Below, piece after piece: positions 1 through 8,252 of a stretch of DNA of 64,000 nucleotides. Numbering within the stretch: the stretch's first letter is position 1; each line of letters opens with the position of its first letter. Source of the stretch: Roseomonas aerilata DSM 19363 (GTDB lineage Bacteria; Pseudomonadota; Alphaproteobacteria; Acetobacterales; Acetobacteraceae); the NCBI RefSeq assembly GCF_000711725.1, contig NZ_JONP01000011.1:124001-188000 (forward strand), in the 5' to 3' direction. The translations under genes and the position numbers were made by a program. The notes below the pieces were generated by a model. The model saw nothing but the letters and a program-made list of their open reading frames with translations, ran no database searches and was not told where the DNA came from.

Positions 1-623
1 TGGAGAATGCGGGCTACCTCGCCCATTACGTGGACCTGCCGGACGCGCGGAAATGGGCCACGATGCACCGGCTGCTGAGCATCGGGCAGGGCCCGCCGAA
101 GCCGACCTACGACGCGGCCCTGGCGACGCCAGGCTTCGCGCTGCACCCTGCCACACCCTGGGATTCCATCCGCTGGACCGGGGGCGAGATCCTGGTGGAG
201 GGTGGCGGCCGCCGCTTCGCCTTCGACGCGGTGATCGCCGCCACCGGCATGCGTGTGGACCTCGCCGAACGGCCTGAGATGGCGGCCATCGCCGCGGAGG
301 CCGCGCTCTGGTCCGACCGCTACGCCCCGCCGCCGGAGGAGGCCAACCCGGCGCTCGGCCGCTTCCCCTATCTCGACCGCCTCGGCGCTTTCACGGAGCG
401 CGAGGTGGGGCGGGCGCTCTGGCTCTCCCGTGTGCTGACGATCACGCGCGGGGCGACGCTCAGCCTCGGCCCTGTCTCGGCCTCCAACAGTGGGATGAAA
501 TACACGGCGCCGCGGCTGATCGAGGGCGTGAAGCGCCGCCTCTTCCTCGACCAGGAAGCGGCCACCTGGCGCGACTTCATCGGCGGCGACCACACCGAGC
601 TCGCGCGGGAGGCCGTTGCGTGA
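1..623 (+). CDS. FAD/NAD(P)-dependent oxidoreductase, C-terminal part
   Basis: The reading frame is open from the first bases of the window (frame starting at base 3), so the N-terminus lies upstream. The visible ~207 residues contain a segment ending in AFDAVIAATGMRVDL, the ATG motif seen near the end of the second nucleotide-binding fold in flavin-containing monooxygenase-type and related FAD/NAD(P) oxidoreductases. The FAD-binding N-terminal Rossmann motif is not in view, so the substrate cannot be inferred. The stop codon overlaps the GTG of the next gene by 4 bp (GTGA), which makes it the upstream member of a translationally coupled operon with the hydrolase, ureidoglycolate lyase, deacetylase and amidase genes. 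Confidence 0.7.
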   Translation, partial: ENAGYLAHYVDLPDARKWATMHRLLSIGQGPPKPTYDAALATPGFALHPATPWDSIRWTGGEILVEGGGRRFAFDAVIAATGMRVDLAERPEMAAIAAEAALWSDRYAPPPEEANPALGRFPYLDRLGAFTEREVGRALWLSRVLTITRGATLSLGPVSASNSGMKYTAPRLIEGVKRRLFLDQEAATWRDFIGGDHTELAREAVA

Positions 624-1504
624 GCGCGGTCTCCGCGCCGGCGTCGGTCTGGGGTAGCTACGACCAGGCGGCGCTCGACGCACAGTACGACAACAACGCC
701 GCCGCCGGCGCGGAGGGGGCTGCGGCGCTTGCCCGGCTGCGGGCGCTGGCGCAGCGCAACCGCGCCGCCCTGCCGATCCGGCCCGACATCGCCTATGGCC
801 CACACCCGGCCATGCGCCTCGACCTCTATCCGGTGGAGGGGGTGGACGGGCCGCAGCCACTTCTTGTCCTCGTGCACGGCGGCGGCTGGAGCACGGGCAA
901 TGCCGCCGGCGCAGGCTTCTGGGCGGCCCGGCTGCGCGAATGGGGCATCTCCCACGCGGTGGTGACGCACGCGAAGCGGCCCGAGGCGAAGCTGGCCGAA
1001 ATGGCCGCGCAGGTGGCCGAGGCCTGGCGTTTCCTCCGGCGGGAGGCCGACGCGCTCGGGATCGATCCGCGGCGCATGCACCTCGCCGGCATCTCCTCCG
1101 GCGCGACTCTGGCAGCGATGGCGGCCATCGCCCTGCGGGAGGAAGCGCAGCCGGCCTCGCTGCTGCTGATGGGTGGCATGTACGACCTCGAGCCCGTGCG
1201 CCGCTCCTTCCGCAACGCGGTCCTCTCGCTGAGCGAGGCGGAGGCCGCCGCCCTCTCCCCGCTGCATCGTGCCGCGCTGCTACCCGGTGAGGTCACGATC
1301 ACCCACGGGGCGCGGGAGACGGCCGAGTTCCGGCGGCAGGCGGGGGAACTTGCGGCCCGGCTCGGCCCCCGCGCCACGCTGATGGTGATCGAGGGCGCCG
1401 ACCACTTCTCCCAGGCCGAGGCGGTGCTCGATTCGGGAACGCCCCTGGCGAGGCGCCTCCATGCCATGCTGACCGCCCCCCGCATTACGGAGCCTAGGCC
1501 ATGA
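620..1504 (+). CDS. alpha/beta hydrolase (kynurenine formamidase/esterase-like)
   Basis: A 294-residue alpha/beta hydrolase. It has the oxyanion-hole motif HGGGW near residue 90, a nucleophile elbow GISSGA near residue 158 (Ser nucleophile), and a late catalytic His in GADHFSQ. The N-terminal segment YDQAALDAQYDNNAA resembles the start of the formamidase-like esterase subgroup. It begins with GTG overlapping the stop of the upstream oxidoreductase, and its own stop overlaps the ATG of the ureidoglycolate lyase family gene by 4 bp. Its place in an apparent ureide/amide operon suggests hydrolysis of an ester, formamide or similar small amide. The exact substrate is not determinable from the sequence. 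Confidence 0.85.
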   Translation: MSAVSAPASVWGSYDQAALDAQYDNNAAAGAEGAAALARLRALAQRNRAALPIRPDIAYGPHPAMRLDLYPVEGVDGPQPLLVLVHGGGWSTGNAAGAGFWAARLREWGISHAVVTHAKRPEAKLAEMAAQVAEAWRFLRREADALGIDPRRMHLAGISSGATLAAMAAIALREEAQPASLLLMGGMYDLEPVRRSFRNAVLSLSEAEAAALSPLHRAALLPGEVTITHGARETAEFRRQAGELAARLGPRATLMVIEGADHFSQAEAVLDSGTPLARRLHAMLTAPRITEPRP

Positions 1505-2010
1505 GCGACACAGCTATCGAGACCCGCGCCCTCCCCGCACGCGAGGCGACGCCCGAGGCAATCGCCCCCTACGGCACGCTGATCGAGCCCGGCGAGGACG
1601 GCGCGCCCTTCGGCCCCGCCGAGGCCGTGCTCGAACTCGGGCGCGGCACGCCCCGGCTCTATATCATGCGGCTGACGGCACGGCCGATGCGCGTCACCGG
1701 CATCACCCGCCACACCGCCGTCACCCAGTGCCTCGCGGCCACGAAGGGGGAGGAGTGGTTCATCGCCCTCGCTGCCCCCGGCAACGTGGACGATGCGGGC
1801 GCGGAGCCCGATCCTGCTGCCATGGAGGCCTTCCGCATCCCCAGCGGCAAGGCCCTCGCCCTGCACCGCGGCACCTGGCACGCGGGGCCCTACTTCACTG
1901 GATCGTCGGTCGATTTCCTCAACCTGGAGCTGGCGGACACGAACGTCACGGACCACCACACGGTGCGGCTCGACCAGCGCTTCGGCCTCGCCCTCGACAT
2001 CACGCCCTGA
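1501..2010 (+). CDS. allA: ureidoglycolate lyase family protein
   Basis: A 169-residue cupin-like protein of the ureidoglycolate lyase (AllA) family, which in purine degradation splits ureidoglycolate to glyoxylate and urea. Family-typical segments are APYGTLIEPGEDG near the N-terminus, TGITRHTAVTQC with its conserved His near residue 76, and LHRGTWHAGPYF with further conserved His residues near 120-126. The length matches the family (about 160-170 residues). It is translationally coupled to genes on both sides. The neighbouring PuuE-like deacetylase (the allantoinase family) and amidase support a ureide-catabolic role. A related ureidoglycolate-like substrate is also possible. Confidence 0.8.
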   Translation: MSDTAIETRALPAREATPEAIAPYGTLIEPGEDGAPFGPAEAVLELGRGTPRLYIMRLTARPMRVTGITRHTAVTQCLAATKGEEWFIALAAPGNVDDAGAEPDPAAMEAFRIPSGKALALHRGTWHAGPYFTGSSVDFLNLELADTNVTDHHTVRLDQRFGLALDITP

Positions 2011-2912
2011 TGCCGCTCGCGACCCACGGCCGCTACGCCTACTCGCCCCTGCCCGAGCGGCCGGTCTGGGAATGGCCGAACGGCGCGCGGCTCGCCGTCT
2101 ACATCGCCGTCAACATCGAGGCCTTCCCGTTCGCGGAGGGGTTGGGCATCCCGCTGGTGAACCCCCTGCCCGAGCCTGACGTGGTGAATTTCGGCTGGCG
2201 CGACTGGGGCAATCGGGTGGGCATCTGGTACCTGCTGGACGCGCTGGCCGAGCACGGGCTGCCGGCCGCCGCGCTGATGAACACCGAGATCATCGACCTC
2301 TGCCCGCAGATCCCGGCGGCCCTCCTCGCACGGGGCGACGAGATCGTCGGCCATGGCCGCACCAATGCCGAGCGGCAGTCCGACATGGACGAGGCGGCGG
2401 AGCGCGCGATGATCCGGGAGTGCCGCGACCGCCTCTCGGCGCTGACCGGCGCCCCGCCGCGCGGCTGGATGGGACCCTGGGTGGCCGAGACGCACCGCAC
2501 GCCGGAGATCCTGGCCGATGCCGGCTTCGACTACGTCATGGACTGGCCGCATGACGACCAGCCGACCCTTCTCTCCACCGAGACTGGTCGCGACCTCGTG
2601 GCCGTGCCCTATGCCCGCCCGCTGAACGACCTGCCGGCGCTGCACGCGGCCAAGTGGACGCCCGCCGAATGGGCGGATGCCACGCTGGACGGCTTCGAAG
2701 AGACGCTGCGCCTTTCCGCCCGCCACCCGATCGTCTTCAACCTCTCGCTCCACCCCTTCCTCGTCGGCTGGCCGGCGCGGCTGCGACACCTGCGGCGGAT
2801 CCTTGCCCGGCTTGCCGCGGCCGCCATCGCGGGGGAAGTGTGGCTCTGCACGCCGGGCGCCATCGCCGCCCATGCCCGGCCGATTCTATGCGCCCAAGGA
2901 AAGAGAGCATGA
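2010..2912 (+). CDS. polysaccharide deacetylase family protein (PuuE allantoinase-like)
   Basis: A 300-residue NodB-fold protein. The ATG at 2010 shares one base with the preceding TGA, which supports this start over longer upstream frames. The family's usual metal-binding TFDD segment is replaced by VNIEAF (near residue 32), and the HxxxH site reads GHGRTNAE (near residue 115), so the canonical carbohydrate-esterase metal site is not conserved. This pattern occurs in the PuuE-like branch, which includes cofactor-independent allantoinases. Next to a ureidoglycolate lyase-like gene, a ring-opening role on allantoin or a related cyclic ureide is plausible. That role is an inference from family and neighbours. 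Confidence 0.75.
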   Translation: MPLATHGRYAYSPLPERPVWEWPNGARLAVYIAVNIEAFPFAEGLGIPLVNPLPEPDVVNFGWRDWGNRVGIWYLLDALAEHGLPAAALMNTEIIDLCPQIPAALLARGDEIVGHGRTNAERQSDMDEAAERAMIRECRDRLSALTGAPPRGWMGPWVAETHRTPEILADAGFDYVMDWPHDDQPTLLSTETGRDLVAVPYARPLNDLPALHAAKWTPAEWADATLDGFEETLRLSARHPIVFNLSLHPFLVGWPARLRHLRRILARLAAAAIAGEVWLCTPGAIAAHARPILCAQGKRA

Positions 2913-4087
2913 CCGACCCGCTGAACGCCTTCACCCCCGGACCGCAGCCGCATATCGCGGGCTCGCCGGGTGGCGCGCTCTCCGGGATCACCTTCGCGGC
3001 CAAGGACCTTTTTGATGTCGCGGGCTTCGCGACCGGCGCGGGCAACCCGGACTGGGCGCGCACCCATCCGGTGCCGGCGCGCCACGCCGAAGCGGTCGCG
3101 GCGATGCTGGCCGCCGGCGCCACCCTATCGGGCAAGACGCATACGGACGAGCTGGCCTTCTCCCTCAACGGCGAGAACGCGCATTACGGCACGCCCGTGA
3201 ACACGCGGGCGCCAGGGCGCATTCCCGGTGGTTCCTCCTCCGGCTCGGCCTCGGCCGTCGCGGGCGGGGCGGTGGACACGGCGCTCGGCACCGACACGGG
3301 CGGCTCCGTGCGGGTGCCCGCCTCCTATTGCGGGCTGTTCGGCATCCGCACCACGCACGGGGCGGTGCCGGTGGGCGGACTGGTGCCGCTGGCGCCGCGC
3401 TTCGACGTGGTCGGCTGGTTCGCGCGCGAGGCCGGGTTGCTGGCGCGCGTCGGTCGCACCCTGCTGCCCCAAGTGGAGGCGGCGCCGATCACCCGCCTCG
3501 TCCGGCTGGAGGACGCCTTCGAGCTGGCAGGGGCAGAGGTCGGCGGCGCGCTGGCGCCGGCCGTCGCAATGCTGGCGGAGCGCCTGCCGGTCGAGTCCGC
3601 GCGGCTGGCGCCGGCGCCGGAGGGGCTGTCCGGCTGGTTCGGCGATTTCCGGGTTCTGCAAGGCCGCGACGCCTGGCGCACCCATGGGGAATGGGTGACC
3701 GCGGTGGAGCCGGCCTTCGGTCCCGGGGTCCGCGAGCGCTTCTCCTGGGCCTCGAGCCTGAACGAGGAGGCCGAGCAGGCCGCCGAGGCCGGGCGCAACG
3801 CCGCCCTGCGCGTGCTGGACGCCGCCCTGCCGCCGGGCACCGCGCTCTTGTTGCCCACCGCCCCAGGCATCGCGCCCCGCTTGGCGACACCGGCCGCGGA
3901 GCTGGAGGCCTTTCGCACGCGGGCAATGACGCTGACCTGCATCGCGGGCCTGGGCGGCCTGCCCCAGGTTTCCATGCCCGCGGGGCTGCTGAACGGGTGC
4001 CCGATCGGGCTTTCCGTCATCGGCGCGCGCGGAGCGGATCTGGCGCTTCTGGATGCGGTGGCCGGATGGGGCCTCCCGGTGGCCTGA
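2909..4087 (+). CDS. amidase signature family protein (AtzE-like)
   Basis: A 392-residue amidase. The Ser-cisSer-Lys triad regions are visible: the Lys in FAAKDLFD near residue 32, the Gly/Ser-rich GGSSSGSASAVA near residue 110, and the nucleophile region GTDTGGSVRVPAS near residue 133. The ATG at 2909 overlaps the stop of the deacetylase gene (ATGA). It is shorter than full-length amidases (about 450-500 residues), as is usual for AtzE-type members. As the last gene of the operon it probably hydrolyses an amide, ureido or allophanate-like intermediate. I see no GatA-style partner genes. Confidence 0.85.
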   Translation: MTDPLNAFTPGPQPHIAGSPGGALSGITFAAKDLFDVAGFATGAGNPDWARTHPVPARHAEAVAAMLAAGATLSGKTHTDELAFSLNGENAHYGTPVNTRAPGRIPGGSSSGSASAVAGGAVDTALGTDTGGSVRVPASYCGLFGIRTTHGAVPVGGLVPLAPRFDVVGWFAREAGLLARVGRTLLPQVEAAPITRLVRLEDAFELAGAEVGGALAPAVAMLAERLPVESARLAPAPEGLSGWFGDFRVLQGRDAWRTHGEWVTAVEPAFGPGVRERFSWASSLNEEAEQAAEAGRNAALRVLDAALPPGTALLLPTAPGIAPRLATPAAELEAFRTRAMTLTCIAGLGGLPQVSMPAGLLNGCPIGLSVIGARGADLALLDAVAGWGLPVA

Positions 4088-4115
4088 TCTGCCCGCCCGC
4101 TATGGCCTGGCCGGC

Positions 4116-4310
4116 TCAGCGCCGGCGCAGGCCGGGATGGCTGACGAGGATCGCGGCAAGTAGGGCGGAGAGCACCCAGACCGAGGTACCCGTCGTAAAA
4201 AGGGGATGGATCTCCCGCGCGAACTCCTGAAGGGCCGCGACGGGGGTAGATTTCACCGCGAAGAGGGCAACGAGAAGGAAGATGCTGCGGCGAAGGAAGA
4301 GAACTGCCAT
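4116..4310 (-). CDS. small two-helix membrane protein, function unknown
   Basis: A 64-residue frame with two hydrophobic stretches: residues about 9-25 after an N-terminal LRR (signal-anchor-like) and residues about 45-57 before a basic C-terminus LRRR. A good Shine-Dalgarno sequence, AGGAA, lies 5 nt before the ATG, and the DNA upstream (about 4390-4470) is unusually AT-rich for this genome, consistent with a promoter. I do not recognise the family. It is transcribed toward the end of the convergent amidase operon. The call rests on the ribosome-binding site, hydrophobicity pattern and spacing only. Confidence 0.5.
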   Translation of the reverse strand: MAVLFLRRSIFLLVALFAVKSTPVAALQEFAREIHPLFTTGTSVWVLSALLAAILVSHPGLRRR

Positions 4311-4528
4311 GGGGATTCCTGAGCCGTGTCGAGGGGCCCTTGGCCAGGGGGGGTGGCCAGAGGTCGGTTCGGGCGCTTAACGCTTCCTTCAGGAATTGGT
4401 TGATCATCCAAATCGATTTTGCACTCTCTTTTTTAACCTGGTCTTTATTTTGTTATGGGACGTCGAAATTTCTGTCCCGCCTGGGGCCCGGAGACGGCCG
4501 TGAAAGCGCCCAGCCGGGTCGACGCGTG
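4311..4528. other. AT-rich intergenic region
   Basis: This stretch separates the small membrane protein gene from the cupin gene, both on the minus strand. Bases about 4395-4470 contain runs of T and A (for example the string TTTTTTAA) that stand out in this GC-rich window. It plausibly holds the promoter of the small minus-strand gene. A plus-strand frame crosses it and antisense to the cupin and Bug genes, but has no coding character. Confidence 0.5.
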
Positions 4529-4861
4529 TCAGTCAACGATGAACAGCCGCGCCCCGGTTCGCGTCGAGGATCGGTGCGCGGCATCCCCGAAGTCGGAGAC
4601 CTGGTAACTCATGCCGGGCCGCAGCGTAAAACGGCGGCCATCGCGCAGTTCGGTCTCCAGCTCGCCCTCCAGCACGGTCAGCACATGGCCGCGGTCGCAC
4701 CAGTGGTCCGCGAGATAGCCCGGCGAGTACTCCACCATCCGCACCCGCAGGTCCCCCACGACGAAGCTGCGCCAGGTGGCCTCCCCGGTCTCGCCGGGGT
4801 GGTGGGTCGTGGGAACGGCGGCCCAGTCGGTGACGGTGAAGGGCAGATCGGGGATCTTCAT
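4529..4861 (-). CDS. DHCW-motif-type cupin protein
   Basis: A 110-residue single-domain cupin. The start is taken at the ATG beginning MKIPDLPF, because the region before it is low-complexity GC-rich sequence and the remaining length fits the family (about 105 residues). The segment YLADHWCDRGHVLTVLEGELE holds the DHWC variant of the DHCW motif, followed by the Gly-rich cupin turn, and LRPGMSYQVSDFGDAAHRS forms the second motif. Members are small metal-binding beta-barrels of unknown substrate. It is the last gene downstream of the Bug protein gene on this strand, separated from it by a strong hairpin. Confidence 0.8.
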   Translation of the reverse strand: MKIPDLPFTVTDWAAVPTTHHPGETGEATWRSFVVGDLRVRMVEYSPGYLADHWCDRGHVLTVLEGELETELRDGRRFTLRPGMSYQVSDFGDAAHRSSTRTGARLFIVD

Positions 4862-4879
4862 GGGCGCGCATGCTCCGGG

Positions 4880-4914
4880 GCGCGCCGGGACGGGATGGCC
4901 CCGCGCCGGCGCGC
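4880..4914. repeat. GC-rich inverted repeat between Bug gene and cupin gene
   Basis: Nine-base arms GCGCGCCGG and CCGGCGCGC with a 17-base loop. It lies just downstream of the Bug-family gene (ends at 4959) and before the cupin start at 4861. There is no clear U-tract, so it is more likely an mRNA-stabilising hairpin or weak attenuator than a complete intrinsic terminator. Confidence 0.5.
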
Positions 4915-4958
4915 GGAGGCTGTCACCCCGCCTGGCGTGCCGCAAGCGCCGCGCCGGG

Positions 4959-5948
4959 TCAGTCGGGGGTGATCCCGGCCTCGCGGATCACCCCCGCCCA
5001 GTGGGCGATGTCGTTCACGATGCCCTGGCGGAAGGCCTCCGGCGTGCCGCCATCCGCGACCATTCCCTGGGAGCGCAGCCGCTCCTTCGTCTCCGGCAGG
5101 GAGAGCCAGCCGTTCACCGCCGCGTTGATCCTGGCGACGAGGGCGGGCGGCATGTTGGCAGGGCCGAAGAGGCCGAAGAGGAGGGTGGCGCTCGTCATGG
5201 GAAAGCCCGCCTCCGCCATGGTCGGCACCTCCGGCGCCTCCGCCGAGCGCTTATCGGCCACGATGGCGAGGATCCTGATCTGCCCATCGCGCGCCATCGG
5301 CAACGCGACGTGGACGGGCACCATCATCGCGTCGATCCGCTTGCCGATGAGGTCCTGGAGGGCCTGCGAGGCGGCGCGATAGGGCACATGGGCGATGTCC
5401 AGGTGGTTCGTCACCTTGAACATCTCCATGATCATGTGATGGGGCGTGCCGTTGCCGGGGGAGGCGTAGTTGAGCCGCCCTGGGTTCGCCCGCGCCAGTT
5501 CCACGAAGCCGCGGAGGTCGTTGGCCGGCGAATCCGCCTTCACCGCCAGCACGACAACGCCGCTGGCGAGGCGGATGAGGAAGGAGAAGCCCGCGACGGG
5601 ATCGTAGGGCAGGCTCTTCGTCAGGCTGGGGCTGGTGACGAAGGGATCGCCCATCACCAGCAGCGTGCGTCCGTCGGGGGCCGCGCGGGAGACGGCCTGG
5701 GCGGCGATGATGCCGCTGGCGCCCACGCGGTTCTCCACCACGACCGGCTGCCCCAGGCGCTGCTGCAGGTAGGGCTGCATGAGGCGCGCGAGGATGTCGT
5801 TGCCGGTGCCCGGCGCGGAGCCGACGATGATGTTCACGGGGCCGTCCGGCAGGCGAGTGGCGCCCGCCTCCGGGGCGCCTTCCTGGGCGGCGGCGGGTGC
5901 CGCGAGCGCGAGCAGCCCGGCGGCCGCGGCCTGTCGGCGGGTGAGCAT
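4959..5948 (-). CDS. Bug/TctC-family periplasmic solute-binding protein
   Basis: A 329-residue tripartite tricarboxylate transporter receptor (Bug family). It has an N-terminal export signal (MLTRRQAAAAGLLALAAPAAAQ, with a predicted cut after AAAQ). The mature start has the family pattern VNIIVGSAPGTGNDILARL, followed by the PVVVENRVGASG ligand-loop motif and APDGRTLLVMG. Bug proteins bind carboxylates or small polar organics in the periplasm. No TctA/TctB membrane subunits are present, as is common for these expanded orphan receptors. It is the fifth gene of the block that starts with the Bug gene at 12641, after the two ACMSD-like amidohydrolases. Confidence 0.9.
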   Translation of the reverse strand: MLTRRQAAAAGLLALAAPAAAQEGAPEAGATRLPDGPVNIIVGSAPGTGNDILARLMQPYLQQRLGQPVVVENRVGASGIIAAQAVSRAAPDGRTLLVMGDPFVTSPSLTKSLPYDPVAGFSFLIRLASGVVVLAVKADSPANDLRGFVELARANPGRLNYASPGNGTPHHMIMEMFKVTNHLDIAHVPYRAASQALQDLIGKRIDAMMVPVHVALPMARDGQIRILAIVADKRSAEAPEVPTMAEAGFPMTSATLLFGLFGPANMPPALVARINAAVNGWLSLPETKERLRSQGMVADGGTPEAFRQGIVNDIAHWAGVIREAGITPD

Positions 5949-6016
5949 GGCGAACCTCCCCTCTCCGGCGCGCCGGTTGTCCCGGCGTCGCCCTCGTCGT
6001 TGCGAGCGTCGCTTGG

Positions 6017-6044
6017 GGGCGGCGCGCGAGAGGGCGCGCCGCCC
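6017..6044. terminator. strong GC hairpin between amidohydrolase and Bug gene
   Basis: Eleven-base perfect arms GGGCGGCGCGC and GCGCGCCGCCC with a 6-base loop, in the 102-bp gap between the amidohydrolase stop (6051) and the Bug start (5948). There is no U-tract on the minus strand. It may partly terminate or protect the 3' end of the upstream transcript within the operon. Confidence 0.5.
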
Positions 6045-6050
6045 GATGCG

Positions 6051-7073
6051 TCAGCGGGGCTTGAGCCCGAAGAAGCCTTCGGCGTTGCGGTAGTTGATCT
6101 TCAGCCGGTCCTCCTCGGGCATGTCGATGCTCTCGAGCACCTTGATCGTCTCGCGGATGTAGCCGGGACCACGCTCGGGATCGAAAGGGCAGTCGGAGGC
6201 GAAAAGAACCTTGTCGGCGCCGTAGAAGTCGAGACCGCAGACGGTCGCCGCGCGCGAGCCGAAAGTGGCGCTGTCGGCGTGCATGGCCTTGAAGTAGTCG
6301 AGCGGCCGCTTCTTGAGTCCGGCAAGCACGCCCGAGAGATCCTCGTCCGTCGTGCGCTTGCCGAGCTGGTCCCAGCCGGGCCCCACGCGCCCCTCGAAAT
6401 AGGGAACCATGGCGCCGAGGTGGTGGGCGAGGATCTTGAGGTCCGGCAGCCGGTCCATCACGCCGCCGAAGACAAGGCGGGCCATAGCGGCGGAGGTCTC
6501 GTAGGGCCAGCCGAAGGTCCACCAGATCTCGTAGCGAGACTTCGGTTCCGTGACGTAGTCGGTCACCTCGTTGCCGCGGGAGGGATGCAGGCAGACCGGC
6601 TTGCCGTGCTTCGCCGCCATCTCGAAGATCGGGAAGAAGCGCTCCTCGTCGAGCGGCGCGCCGTTGATGTTGCTGTGGATCTGCACGGCATTGGCGCCGA
6701 GGTCGCGGAAGGCGCGCTCGGCCTCGCGCACGGCGGCGTCGGGGTCGTTCATCGGCAGGGCGGCGGCGTAGCCGGCGAAGCGATCGGGGTGCTTCTGCAC
6801 GAGCTCCGCCATGCCGTCATTCGCGAGCTTCGCGAGCTCCACCGAGACCTCGGGCGTGCCGAGTTGTTCCAGCGGCGGCATGCCGAGCGAGATGACCTGC
6901 GTGTAATCGTGCTGGCTGAACAGATCCATCACGCGCATCCGCTCATCCAGGTCGTAGATGGCGGGAATGCCGCGCATGCGCGACCCAATGCCAGCGCCAG
7001 CGCCCTCCAGGGTCAGGATCCGGTCCCAGAGGCGCTTGGGAAAGAAATGGCAGAAGGCATCGACGTAGCGCAC
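6051..7073 (-). CDS. amidohydrolase_2 family protein (ACMSD-like)
   Basis: A 340-residue TIM-barrel amidohydrolase of the aminocarboxymuconate-semialdehyde decarboxylase group. The start is the GTG at 7073, preceded at 5 nt by GAGGAA, rather than an upstream ATG. Metal and active-site segments visible are VDAFCHFFP at the N-terminus, PVCLHPSRG, ILAHHLGAMVPYFEGR and LFASDCPFDPERG (catalytic Asp). The first His of the usual HxH motif is replaced by Phe (FCH). It is closely related to the adjacent gene at 7248-8243, sharing YASEPKSR/VTEPKSRYE, FGWPYETS and RTTDEDLSG, so the two are tandem paralogs. A decarboxylase or hydrolase role in the aromatic/carboxylate cluster is likely. Confidence 0.85.
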   Translation of the reverse strand: MRYVDAFCHFFPKRLWDRILTLEGAGAGIGSRMRGIPAIYDLDERMRVMDLFSQHDYTQVISLGMPPLEQLGTPEVSVELAKLANDGMAELVQKHPDRFAGYAAALPMNDPDAAVREAERAFRDLGANAVQIHSNINGAPLDEERFFPIFEMAAKHGKPVCLHPSRGNEVTDYVTEPKSRYEIWWTFGWPYETSAAMARLVFGGVMDRLPDLKILAHHLGAMVPYFEGRVGPGWDQLGKRTTDEDLSGVLAGLKKRPLDYFKAMHADSATFGSRAATVCGLDFYGADKVLFASDCPFDPERGPGYIRETIKVLESIDMPEEDRLKINYRNAEGFFGLKPR

Positions 7074-7101
7074 GGCGTTTCCTCGTTTCTTGTTGGTGGA
7101 G

Positions 7102-7118
7102 GGGTGGGCGCGCCACCC
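7102..7118. repeat. short inverted repeat between tandem amidohydrolases
   Basis: Six-base arms GGGTGG and CCACCC with a 5-base loop, in the gap between the two paralogous amidohydrolase genes and about 30 bases upstream of the GTG start of the downstream gene. It is weak evidence for a structured leader or attenuator. Confidence 0.3.
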
Positions 7119-7247
7119 GCCTCCGGCCACTCGGGATGCCCGCTCGGACACGGGTCGTCGCCGATGGCAACATGCTTAACCAGCGCCACCGGCCCGTCCA
7201 GGCCGCGCGCACCAACGGTGCGGTGAGCCGCGCCGCTTCACCGGCGA

Positions 7248-8243
7248 TCAGTCGCGCGCGTGGAGCCGCAACAGGCGCTCGGCATTGCCCCGCATGACCG
7301 CGTGGCGCTGCTCCGGCGTCAGGTCCAGCCCTTCCAGCGCGCGCAGGGTCTCGGGGATGGGCCCGAGCGGTGCATCGGTCGAGAAGACGAGGTGCTCGTG
7401 GCCGAAGAAGGCGAGGGAGGCGGGCAGTCCGGTGCCGGAGCCGAACATGGCGGTGTCGGCGTAGAAGTCGCGGAAGTAGTCGAGGTGGGGTCGCCTGAGG
7501 GCGGGGAGGATGCCCGAGAGGTCCTCGTCGGTGGTGCGGCTGCCGAGCACGGCCATGCCGGGGCCGACGCGGCCGTCGAAGGTCGGGATCATGCCGCCGC
7601 CGTGGTGGGTGATGATCTTGAGGGTGGGGTGCTGGTCGAAGAGGCCCGACAGCACGAGGCGGGCCATGGCGACGGAGGTCTCGTAGGGCCAGCCGAAGCA
7701 CCACCACATCTCGAAGCGCGACTTCGGCTCGCTCGCGTAGTCCGCCATGTCGGCGGTGCGGGCGGGGTGGAGCCAGACCGGCAGGTCGTGCCCGGCCATG
7801 GCGGCGAAGAGCGGCTGGTACTCGGGCAGGTCCAGCGGCTTGCCCGCGACGTTGGTGAAGATCTGCACGCCGCGGGCGCCAAGCGTCGTGATGGCGCGGT
7901 CCGCCTCGCGGAGCGCGTCCTCGGGGTCGAGGAGGGAGAGGGTGGCGACGAAGGCGGGGAAGCGCTCGGGGTGGCGGGCGCAGAGCTCGGCCATGGCGTC
8001 GTTGGCGATGCGCGCGAGGTCGGCGGCCTGGGGTGCCGAGACGATGTCCTCGAGCGGCGGGTTGGGCAGCGAGATGACCTGGCTGTAGCCGGGCACCTCG
8101 TCCATGGCGCGGAAGCGGGCGTCGAGGTCGTGCAGCGCGCGCACGCCCTGCAGCCGGGCGGTGATGTTGCCGAGCTTGGGCGAGACCTTCCCCAGCGCCT
8201 CCGAGAAGGCACGCGGCAGGATATGCGTGTAGATGTCGATCAT
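7248..8243 (-). CDS. amidohydrolase_2 family protein (ACMSD-like), paralog
   Basis: A 331-residue TIM-barrel amidohydrolase, tandem paralog of the gene at 6051-7073. It starts MIDIYTHILPRAF, so like its paralog it has a non-His residue (Tyr) at the first position of the HxH metal motif. Other expected segments are present: VWLHPARTAD, IITHHGGGMIPTFDGRVGPG and LVFSTDAPLGP. It starts 10 bases downstream of the stop of the CoxL-type oxidoreductase gene on the same strand, so the two are co-transcribed. The likely reaction is non-oxidative decarboxylation or hydrolysis of an aromatic-derived carboxylate. The substrate is unknown. Confidence 0.87.
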   Translation of the reverse strand: MIDIYTHILPRAFSEALGKVSPKLGNITARLQGVRALHDLDARFRAMDEVPGYSQVISLPNPPLEDIVSAPQAADLARIANDAMAELCARHPERFPAFVATLSLLDPEDALREADRAITTLGARGVQIFTNVAGKPLDLPEYQPLFAAMAGHDLPVWLHPARTADMADYASEPKSRFEMWWCFGWPYETSVAMARLVLSGLFDQHPTLKIITHHGGGMIPTFDGRVGPGMAVLGSRTTDEDLSGILPALRRPHLDYFRDFYADTAMFGSGTGLPASLAFFGHEHLVFSTDAPLGPIPETLRALEGLDLTPEQRHAVMRGNAERLLRLHARD

Positions 8244-8252
8244 GCCTGTTCC

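Noticed and set aside
4776-7226. An 816-codon plus-strand frame across the Bug and amidohydrolase genes
   Set aside because: Antisense to well-supported genes and rich in Arg/Gly/Glu/His/Val without domains.
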